NCBI GenBank assembly: GCA_033816765.1
Contig: CM066287.1
Location: 6,758,001-6,822,000, forward strand
DNA from: Nothopassalora personata
Taxonomy: Eukaryota; Ascomycota; Dothideomycetes; Mycosphaerellales; Mycosphaerellaceae
Direction: 5' to 3'
Length of the DNA stretch: 64,000 nt
Below are positions 11,601 to 21,700 of this stretch, piece by piece. Both the position numbers and the translations under genes were made by a program. Positions within the stretch are counted from its first letter, which is position 1. Each line of letters starts with the position of its first letter. The notes beneath the pieces were generated by a model. The model did no database searches, was not told the DNA's origin, and worked only from the letters and a program-made list of their open reading frames with translations.

Positions 11601-11697
11601 TTGACTCCAATCAACACACCCTTGGGAGGGCTGAGTGGAAACAACGCAAGCCCGGATAGAGCATACGAAGTCCACAGCCCACGTCCGGGAAGAACAA
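8607..11697. other. Gene-poor 3.1-kb interval
   Basis: No supported gene. The longest ORF (9612-10145, minus) is Gly/Cys/Arg-rich and looks like a chance frame. From about 10780 to 11110 the sequence is richer in TA and CTAG than its surroundings, and 11140-11270 contains short TCGTG/TGTCG-type iterations; these could be an old, lightly RIP-mutated repeat remnant, but I could not match them to any family in the window. Presumably also holds the promoter of the Ser-rich gene and the 3' end of RAD4. Confidence 0.4.
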
Positions 11698-14600
11698 TCA
11701 ATCGCTTTCTAACCAATCCGGCTCAGCATCGTCGTCCTCCGGGTCATGCGATAGCAGTGAACCTTTCTCGCTGTCGTCCGCGTCTGGCGAAGCCACGTCG
11801 TGAGCTTCTGCCGAGACATTGTTGGGACCTGCCTCTCGTACTCGTACTGACTCCTCGACTAGCATCTTGGTTGCGCCCTGTGACTGAGGCCTGTCCTCCG
11901 CGGCGGCACCATTCTGCTCTACTATGGCTGTGTCATGTAGGCCCTGCCGTGTTTCGTAATGAAGAGGACGTGAATTGTTGTCATTGTCCGCATCGGCATC
12001 TGGCAGAAAGCCACCGCCATCTTCTGGTATTAAGCCACCTGCATCATCGTCATCGTCCGTAATGGAACCTCCATGGTCGTCGTCGACCACGAAGCCACCT
12101 CCCGCTCCCGGATCGTTAGGCTCATCCTCGAGAACGAAGCCTCCGCCTTCGTCATCTTGATCATGGAACGTGCTCGGCTCTTCAGCTTCAGGAAGAAAGC
12201 CAACGCCGCCATCGCCGTCCTCGACCGCCTGGTATTCAGGAAAGAAGCCTCCGCTACTGCCGTCACCGTGGCGGAAGGTCCCATCGTGCTGCTCGTACTC
12301 CAAAACCTCGACCTCATCACTCTCCTCGAGTTTCTTCCTCTTCCTCTGCTTCGTCACACTGCCCGGCCTCATCAACGATTCCATCGTGTAACGTCCTGCC
12401 GTGATCAAAGGTGCCTCATCTTCAGTACTTTCCAAGAAAATGCCCGGTCCCTCCTCCGCAACCTTTGCAGCATCAATCTTCTCCTCAACCGCCTCGCGAT
12501 CCTCCGTGTTGTCGCCATACTCACGAATCTGCTCCGCGATCCTCAGAGCGGTCAGAAATCGCTTCCATAGCCTCAACGCAAGGAGACTGCGGGCTTTACT
12601 GGCTTCCTCCTCGGCCTCGTACTCGAAACCCTCGATCGTAGCTCGGATAGCATCGGCGTACTGCACAGCTACGACCACGCCATCGACGATAGCTGTGCCG
12701 GTACGGCCTTGAAATTTGAAGCCAGTCACTGCATCGGCGTAGTCTACGCGAAGCAGCTTCGCAGCACGTTGAGCCATATCCGTGAACTGTTTGCGATCCT
12801 GGTCTGCAGGCGCATCAAATACTCCGCGTGGCGCTCGGAGATGGACACCACCCGCTGGCACCATTGACGGAACGTAGATGTCCAGGTTGCCATAGACATT
12901 CTTCGGTATGCGGCCTCCCTCGACAGGAGGCGGGATGTAGAGCTGGGTCTGATATGGCGCGTACATCGGAGTGGTATCAGGCTCAGCGTCGTCATCCTCA
13001 GGAGCCTGGAGCCGTTTCCTACGAGCTGGGACGTGCTTCAGCGGTTGCTCGCCTTCAATCACTTCCCGTCCCACACGATACCACTTATCAGCGCTCTTGC
13101 AATGCTGCACATCTTGCCTACGATATACTGCTTCCATGCGTGGCTTTGCTGCCGTACCTGCATTAACCTTGCCAACTTCTCGCTTTGGATGCAGCACTTC
13201 ATGACGTTTGAGGTGTCGTTCGAGAGCATAGTAAGGATGATCTTTGAAATCAAGCACATTGGCTGGCATGCCCTCTCTTGCTTCTTTCTGAGCCAGCTCC
13301 GCATCTTCGACTTGATCTCTGTCGTTCGCACCACCTTTTCGACGAAAAATGCGCATGGCTTTCTTGAACCATTTGCTGCCATCTCTGGAAGCCTCAACGC
13401 GATGTCGCCTCGTCTTGGCGTTGTATGCTTTGGCATATCGCTTTGTGATGTCCCGAGCAACGCCGTCAGCCTCGAATGCTAGTACATAAGTCATCTGGTT
13501 GAGATCATAGGTGATGGAAGGCTCCAGCTTCGTAGGCCTGTTAACAGTATGTGTCACAACTGGGTCGACTGACACCCATTTCTGGTGAGCAGCATTGAAA
13601 GCCTCAACCCAGAAGACGGGATAGGACAGCTTCGGTATCGGCTTTGTCTTCTTCTTAGGCGGTGTTGCTGATGGCTTTGGTGCTGCGAAGCCCGACCGAC
13701 CAAGACGTCTGCGGATAGCAGCCTTGGTATTGCCTCGCATAGCGTTCTCGTCGGCGCTGCTCTCAGTCTTATTTGGGTCAATGTCTGGTGCGATGGCGAG
13801 AATCCGTTCCTTGACTGGCTTCTGCGGTGTAGAACCTTTCGGTACACTGGTGAAGGGAAGAACCTGAAGTGAGCATACAACACGCGTCTCTACCCCAGCT
13901 GAGCGGAGCATAGCGCAGAACAGCTGATTGCCCATGTCTTGACTGCCTTCCATATTCTTGGCGGCCGCAATAAAGTCTGATCTATCCACTGGTGGCAGCC
14001 GATCGAGTGCTCGAGGCTCTTCGCCTTCTACAGTCCACTGTGATTTGATCATGCCGGGCCCGGTGACACGATACTCACCATTGAAAGCATCGACTGCTTG
14101 CTGTAATCCTTCCAAGAAAGATCTGTTGCGCTGAAACTGTGAATTATTTGTCTTTGGATTTAGGTACGATATCGTTCTTGCACTCAACAGCGGTCGAAGA
14201 TGCTTCTGCGCTGTTGGGTTGTTGCAGCGCCCATTGACGTACATACAATGACCGAGCAGACATAGGATATGCACCTTGTGCACAAGCAATCGGTGAGCCT
14301 TCTCCGCTGAGGTAGCTGGTTTCTTGCGGTTTTGAGCGCCTCGTCTGTTGCTGCTTTCTGGCTTGACAGATATGGAGAGGTCTTCGATGCCATCCGGAGG
14401 TTCATCAGCTGAGCCCTCTGATCCGTCCAGATCAACATCTTCGAACTCGAGTACACTCTCGTCTTCGGAAGAGTCCTCGACTGTTTGCGGCCGTGTTAAA
14501 GCAGGTCCTGCTGGTGTAGACGTCGCACTGCTCGGCTGGTGAGCTGGAAGCTGCTTCGATGCAAGGGCCGGTGTAGATGCTGTCTTCTCTACAAGCTGCG

Positions 14601-14811
14601 TCCCTCGTGAAGTGACCTTACGCTTCTTGAGTGGTCGGTCGCTCTGCTCCCGCTCACTGTGGTCCGTCTCCGCCAGCATTGATGCATACACATCCGGCAC
14701 ATCGTTGCCTCCTCGCGCCTTCTTGGATCGAGTCGTGCTTCGACTACCGCGCGTAGTCGCACCTGCAAGCGGGTTGATGGGCGCTTTGCCTTTGCCTCTG
14801 CTTGGTGCCAT
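11698..14811 (-). CDS. RAD4: Rad4/XPC DNA-damage recognition protein
   Basis: Single exon, 1037 aa, ATG at 14811. The N-terminal ~160 residues are basic then acidic and disordered. The transglutaminase-like domain (about 170-470) is marked by HILCLLGHCMYVNGRC, GNQLFCAMLRSAGVETRVVC and YPVFWVEAFNAAHQKWVSVDP. It is followed by beta-hairpin domains: BHD1 about 515-570 (FKDHPYYALERHLKRHEVLH), BHD2 about 570-635 and BHD3 about 635-725 (IPKNVYGNLDIYVPSMVPAG). These read damaged DNA by flipping out nucleotides; Rad4 works with Rad23 to start global nucleotide excision repair in the nucleus. The last ~190 residues are a very acidic tail with repeated GGGF/GGF motifs. Divergent from CDK1 across a ~570-bp shared promoter. 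Confidence 0.95.
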   Translation of the reverse strand: MAPSRGKGKAPINPLAGATTRGSRSTTRSKKARGGNDVPDVYASMLAETDHSEREQSDRPLKKRKVTSRGTQLVEKTASTPALASKQLPAHQPSSATSTPAGPALTRPQTVEDSSEDESVLEFEDVDLDGSEGSADEPPDGIEDLSISVKPESSNRRGAQNRKKPATSAEKAHRLLVHKVHILCLLGHCMYVNGRCNNPTAQKHLRPLLSARTISYLNPKTNNSQFQRNRSFLEGLQQAVDAFNGEYRVTGPGMIKSQWTVEGEEPRALDRLPPVDRSDFIAAAKNMEGSQDMGNQLFCAMLRSAGVETRVVCSLQVLPFTSVPKGSTPQKPVKERILAIAPDIDPNKTESSADENAMRGNTKAAIRRRLGRSGFAAPKPSATPPKKKTKPIPKLSYPVFWVEAFNAAHQKWVSVDPVVTHTVNRPTKLEPSITYDLNQMTYVLAFEADGVARDITKRYAKAYNAKTRRHRVEASRDGSKWFKKAMRIFRRKGGANDRDQVEDAELAQKEAREGMPANVLDFKDHPYYALERHLKRHEVLHPKREVGKVNAGTAAKPRMEAVYRRQDVQHCKSADKWYRVGREVIEGEQPLKHVPARRKRLQAPEDDDAEPDTTPMYAPYQTQLYIPPPVEGGRIPKNVYGNLDIYVPSMVPAGGVHLRAPRGVFDAPADQDRKQFTDMAQRAAKLLRVDYADAVTGFKFQGRTGTAIVDGVVVAVQYADAIRATIEGFEYEAEEEASKARSLLALRLWKRFLTALRIAEQIREYGDNTEDREAVEEKIDAAKVAEEGPGIFLESTEDEAPLITAGRYTMESLMRPGSVTKQRKRKKLEESDEVEVLEYEQHDGTFRHGDGSSGGFFPEYQAVEDGDGGVGFLPEAEEPSTFHDQDDEGGGFVLEDEPNDPGAGGGFVVDDDHGGSITDDDDDAGGLIPEDGGGFLPDADADNDNNSRPLHYETRQGLHDTAIVEQNGAAAEDRPQSQGATKMLVEESVRVREAGPNNVSAEAHDVASPDADDSEKGSLLSHDPEDDDAEPDWLESD

Positions 14812-15383
14812 GTTCCATGCACAATATCACGTTCTTGAAGAAGCTGAAGCTACTGTATTTGATGCCATGTCATCGCGAAGTCAGGTGATGCTGCTGGTAA
14901 GCTTCATGATCTTCAGTCGCGTGCTGGAGCACCTGTGGCATATCGTGGACATTCCAGGGTGCTCGCCGTCACCATAGCAGTGTGAATGAGCGACTGCGTG
15001 GTCATGTATGTGAAGACGGGACGATGTCGAGAGAAAGAAGAAGAAGTTCAAGAAGAAGAAGTTCAAGTTCAAAAGAGAGGTACGTCAGTGAACAGCGAAC
15101 GTCCCCGAACCGAACCGAACCTTGTCACGGGCTGTTCCCGCAGCGCGCGCGCGCTTTGAGGCTTGCCGCTGCAAGTGTTGACAAACATGCGGTGGAAGCT
15201 GCTGAGCGACTCGACAACATTGGCCCGAACTTCATTCAACTTCTCACCTTCGCTTGACACTGCACGTGCAGCGGCAAAACACTTGGATGGACGCTTGTAC
15301 TCGCTCATAGCACCACCACCACCACCCCAACTCACTAACAAAACAGCTTCTCCCGCCATCCAACACGAACGACAAGCGCGACG
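14812..15383. promoter_or_regulatory. Divergent RAD4/CDK1 intergenic region
   Basis: 572 bp separate the two start codons, so this region must contain both promoters. It holds a short GAAGAAGAAGTTCAA-type iteration (about 15035-15070) and a CA/CACC-rich pyrimidine stretch just upstream of the CDK1 start. I cannot name specific operators. Confidence 0.55.
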
Positions 15384-16495
15384 ATGGAGAATTACCAGAA
15401 GATGGAGAAGGTCGGCGAGGGTCAGTCGATGCGATGACATAGACGCGCATCGCAAGACAGAATGCTAATACGATCCCCCCAGGCACCTACGGAGTCGTCT
15501 ACAAAGCCCGCGATCTTAGCACACCCGACCAACGCATCGTCGCCCTCAAGAAGATCCGTCTGGAAGCCGAAGATGAAGGCGTTCCCTCAACCGCGATCCG
15601 TGAGATCTCCCTCCTCAAAGAGATGAACGACCCAGCCGTCCTCCGCCTCCTTAATATTGTCCACGCAGACGGCCACAAGCTCTACCTCGTCTTCGAATTC
15701 ATGGACCTCGATCTGAAGAAGTACATGGAAGCCCTCCCAGTCTCCCAAGGTGGTCGCGGGAAGCCATTGCCTGAAGGAACTATGGAAGGAAGAGGACACA
15801 TGGGTCTGGGTGCAGATATGGTAAGAAACAATGCATCCGACGCTCGGCCTCGCAACTCTGCTCACATGAATATTTAGGTCAAGAAATTCACCCATCAACT
15901 CCTCTCCGGCATCCGCTACTGCCACGCCCACCGCGTCCTCCACCGCGACCTCAAACCCCAAAACCTCCTCATCTCCGGCGACGGAAACCTCAAAATCGGC
16001 GACTTCGGCCTCGCCCGTGCCTTCGGCGTTCCCCTACGCACCTACACCCACGAAGTCGTAACCCTCTGGTACCGCAGTCCCGAAATCCTCCTCGGCGGCC
16101 GCCAATACAGCACCGGCGTCGACATGTGGTCAGTAGGCTGCATCTTCGCCGAAATGGCCACGCGCAAACCGCTCTTCCCCGGCGACTCAGAGATTGACGA
16201 GATCTTCAAGATCTTCCGGGTGTTGGGAACTCCAACCGAGAACGACTGGCCGGGCGTGACGACTTTCCCGGATTTCAAGAGCAGTTTCCCCAAGTGGGAG
16301 AGGAAGCAGGATGATGAATTGGTGAATGCGGAGGCGGTCAAGTTGCTGGGCGACGAGGGTCTGAATCTTCTGGACGCATTACTAGTCTACGACCCTGCGG
16401 GCAGGATGAGTGCGAAGCAGGCTGTGCATCATCCGTACTTTCTCGAGGGACCCGGTGGACAGTATCCCAAGGGCAGGACGAATGGGTTCCACTAA
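15384..16495 (+). CDS. CDK1: Cyclin-dependent kinase 1 (Cdc2/NimX)
   Basis: Three exons: 15384-15420, 15483-15820 and 15878-16495, giving 330 aa. Intron 1 (62 bp, donor GTCAGT) splits the glycine-rich loop GEG|TYG; intron 2 (57 bp) lies before VKKFTHQLL. The start [19 protein letters not shown] is the canonical CDK1 start. Diagnostic motifs: cyclin-binding helix with PSTAIRE, VLALKK-type lysine in IVALKKIRL, catalytic [30 protein letters not shown] (activation loop with the CAK-site Thr), [20 protein letters not shown], and [12 protein letters not shown]. The insert [18 protein letters not shown] is typical of filamentous-fungal Cdc2. Drives G1/S and G2/M transitions with cyclins. IGDFG in place of the more usual LADFG is a mild variant. 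Confidence 0.97.
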
Positions 16496-17110
16496 GAAAA
16501 GTGGGGTGCATTAAGCGGGATGATATGATACGATTAGCATGGTTGGGTTTGGTTTGGTTTTTGGTCTGGAATGAGATGAGGTGGTGTGAGAAGCAGGATA
16601 GGAGTGAGGATCAACCACATCGACTGGTACCGGGTGGCAACTATGATCCCGGTGAGTAGGAAATTTTCTGGCATCTCCTTTGTCATTGGTCATTGGTCTT
16701 GGTCAGGGCAGTTTCAGGTCAGGTCAAAGCGGGTCTCCAAGCAGGCGGCGTACTTTGCTCGGAAGGAATTGGTACAGGAATGCGAGCATGCAGGCGTTTT
16801 GTGATTCGGCTACAGGATGCTTGCTTGCTTTTGTACAACGAAATGATACCGCGAAGAAGTGCTTGCACCCTTGCATTCAGCGGTGAAATGAACGTCATGC
16901 TGTTACATTTTTCTCTGCTTCTATCTATCTATCGTAAGGTCAACTCAGTGCAGCTCACAGAGCCCAACTCAAGCCATCTGCCTCACCTCTCATGCCCTTG
17001 CCACGCCACGCCATGCCATGCCATGCCCGTCGATATCTCATCTCATGCCATGTCGTCTCGGTCGTTCGTCATCACAGTCTTGCAGTCGCAGTCCCATCCT
17101 CCCAAGGGTT
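16496..17110. other. Convergent 3' intergenic region
   Basis: About 615 bp between the ends of CDK1 (+) and glucose-6-phosphate epimerase (-). Contains TTGGTTT-type iterations near 16540-16565 and CCATGCCATGCC iterations near 17005-17030. No gene seen. Confidence 0.4.
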
Positions 17111-18271
<1,161 letters not shown>

Positions 18272-18738
18272 GCTTGCTTCGTTCGTGTGGGTCAGAGATG
18301 TTGGTCGGCGGTAGAGTGTTTGTGGTATAATTCGTCGAACGGAATCGGTTTTCGTGTCAATCCGTGTTTGTGAGAAGGTTCAGGTACGGAAGGTAAAGAG
18401 GAAAGTGGATGTAATTATTATCAAGATGACATGTGACTTCACTGCCAATGGTGGGGCCTCGTTTCAGAGCTGTCGAAGAGGAAGGTGGGGGGCTGTGACA
18501 TCAACGCAGGGTCATCACATTCTGGACTTCATCACGTGAGGCCTCACCGTCCCCACATGAATGTGCATGTGCGTGTGCATGTGCATAATCCAAAGAGTCT
18601 AGCACTGGCACCGACACGCGCCTGCAGCTGGTAAAGTATTTTGGACAGCCATTGTGGACGCCCGATCTGGACGGCCTCACGAAATGTGGCCTCCGACTAT
18701 GGTTTCATGGTCGATCTACATCTGTACAACTACTGCCC
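18272..18738. other. Intergenic between epimerase start and RIF1 stop
   Basis: About 470 bp upstream of the epimerase gene and downstream of RIF1, both on the minus strand. Contains a TGCATGTGCGTG iteration near 18560-18585. No gene seen. Confidence 0.4.
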
Positions 18739-21700
18739 TTATTCGTCCCTTGCATAGCCTCGTCGTCCGGCCTCATGCACTTCCCGTCGGAAGTGGAAGA
18801 GGACATCGTCGAATCGTCGCTCCTCTTCCCGTGACCCGAACACCATGCCCTTAAAGTCAGCGTACGCGCCGCGGAGTCGGTCGAGAATACCTTGAGGCCC
18901 CGCGCTTTCCTTGCTATGAGACACCGGCGTATGATCATCAGGGTGCTGCTTGGCTGGGCTCAGATCGTCCTCGCTGTCTTCAACCTCTTCTTGGTCCACC
19001 CCGACAGGCGTCGCCTCTCTCTTCGAGCTTCGTCTAGAAATGCTACCAGCTTGGCTACCGTCTTGCGAAAGTCGTGCGGCTTTCCTTGCCTTGAGGGGCG
19101 CAGGTGTATCTGCAACAAGACTGGTGCTGCCTTGCTCGTCTGTAGTACTCATACTGGATATCGAGGCCCGTCGCTTTCTTGCCCGCGCTTCGATAGCAGC
19201 GTCTGGCCGTCGTCCCTTGTTGCCATGACGCGATAGCTTGGCTTCCGGAGACTTCGACGTCTTCTCCACTTGCGACGACGTGCGACGAGTTTTACGGCGC
19301 TTTTGCTTGCTAGGAGATGCTCGCTGGGCGTCCTGGGGCTCCTGGCTATCCTCGACAACATGGTCGTCCTGTGACAGTGCAACTGGATGCCGTACCTTGG
19401 GCTTGGAAGCTGATCCCTGAGAGTCGGTGGTCTTTACCGGTGACCTTGTCCTGCTGCTGGCCACAACAATCTCATCTTCCATACTATCGTCCTCTTCCTG
19501 CCTGGAGCCTGTGAGGCGGCTGAAGAAGCTCTTGATCGGCGAGGACTTGTTCTTCTTGCTGGTTTGAGTGATCTCGACGTCGCGCTTTCGCTTCTTAGAG
19601 CCTCTCCTCGAGCTTGATGCGTCGGCATCTGCTGACGTTGTGCTTCGTTGACTTCGTGGCTCGGCCATTGAGTCCTTGATCCTGTAAGGGGTACCTGCCT
19701 GGCGTGCTTGATCCTCATCTGCAGGCACTTCCGGCGTCGTGTCATGTACCCTCCGCTCGTCGTCTACAACAGTCGTCACGTCGACGTCGCCACCTTGAAG
19801 TTGAGCTTCCGCTGCTGCAGCTTCAGCCTCACGCTCCAATTGTTCAGCGGGCAGCACAGTATCCGACGGCAGGTCGGAGATGCGATTCTCTCCGACTTCA
19901 CTCTCATCTTCATCGTTCCTAGCGGCATCCTTTCCTAATGACCGCTGGTCACCAGGGAGATTAGTTGCGACGACAGTGTCGTCGAGCTCCACTGCTGGAG
20001 CTTCAACCTCCTCTGGTTCTTTCAGGAGTGGTGCTATAGTGTCCTCGTCTTCGCGAGGAGGAGAGGACGGTGGACCCACGATAGTTTCATTGTCATCTTC
20101 GTCGCTGTCGTAAATGCGCTCGTCTGCTCTCGTGATATTGTCGCTGGCTTTGGGAGTGGGCGATGATGGCATATCATCACTCATTGGGTTTCCATCTACG
20201 AGACCGGTTGGTGTGGCCAAGGTCGTGTCTTCCTCTTGCTCGATGGATGGCTGTGGCGCAAAGTCGAGTTTCTTGGAGATGTTTTTGCCTCTCGCTATTG
20301 ACTTAGCCATGGGGCTGGACGACAGGTCTGGGAACATTTGGGCATCACCATGCTGCCTGGCCTTGACCTCTTTCTGATGCTCGGTCAGGCATTGAGACTC
20401 TTGTCTAGTCAAACTTGGCAAGGTACTGTCGATCGGTGCAAAGTCGATCTGTGAATCGTCGTGTCGAAGGCGGACTTTTGGTGTTGTTGAAAGTCTAGAC
20501 CTTCGATTGGCAACGTTACTGGACTGGGCGATAGGAGCGGGTGAGTCCCTGGCTGGCAGTTGTTCCGATCTTGGCTTGTAACCAAATGCAAGTCGTGGTG
20601 TACTCTTGAAAGCCGCATCCAGGCCCGTCTCGAAACTGGAGAAGGCTTGTTGAGTCTCAACGAACTCCGGAAGCGTGACTGTCTCCTCATCGAGATCTTC
20701 CTCTGGGAAGTTTGGCAGCTCAACCTCAGCTTGGGCTTGACGTGCTCGCAAGATTGGTCGCAATGTGGCAGGATAATCGAGCGACTGCTGAGATCCGAAC
20801 GTTGTGTTCCACGTCGTTATCGTTTTCTTCACAATGTCTCTGCTTGGACTTGAGAAGCCAGCCCTTATCAAGGTCTCGAGTGATTGCAGTGCTGCGCTGT
20901 CTTTTCGTGGCAATTGCTCGAGCAGAAGCATCCATTGAGACCAGAGATGGGTGATCTGTGTCGCTGATGAGACAGTCGCAGCCGCCGCCGTTGGGAAGAC
21001 TACACGTTGCTTATCCTGCACCCAGGTTGACATTCCAGCTTGGAGTCTGCGTAGCCCAACAGGCAGGAGTGGTTGTGGGCAGCGTTGCACGAAGGCAGTA
21101 ATCGCCTGCAGTATCTCCATTGGCCGTGCCTCATTATTGCTAGTCACGCTGTTGTAACCCTGTTCTGTGGTCCTGACGGCAAGAGCGTAAATGTGCTCGA
21201 AAGGATCGAAGACCGCTGATCGAGGAGGATCCAGGCTGATAGCCCACAACGCCTTCCGATCACGCTCCAGTTCCTGACGGCTTTTAGGCCAGACACCATT
21301 CTCCAGTAGCGAGATTGTGACCTGAGAAAGTACAGAGAAATCAATGTCTTTAGCCATGTCAACGACCATCTTCGCAAACGGCTCCATAACGCCCAGAGCG
21401 ACGCCGCCATCGCGGCCATAGTATTTGGCTGCTTGGCAGGTGGCTTGGTACATGTCCCGGACCTTGTCGAGACATGCAGAAGGCGCTTGAGCATACTTCA
21501 GACCGTAAGACATGATGCTGAGAGACGACTTGAGTGCAACGCCCATGATCTGAGCATCGTGCTGTGGGGACGTAGTCTGGCGAGAGCTCAAGGCACTGAT
21601 AGAAGTCGTGGCAACGGCCGGCCATAGACTTCTGCAGACTGTTGTGGACTCGGCTTGATCCGAAGAGAACTGGAGCGAGCGGTGAAGCAGGCCAAGCGTA

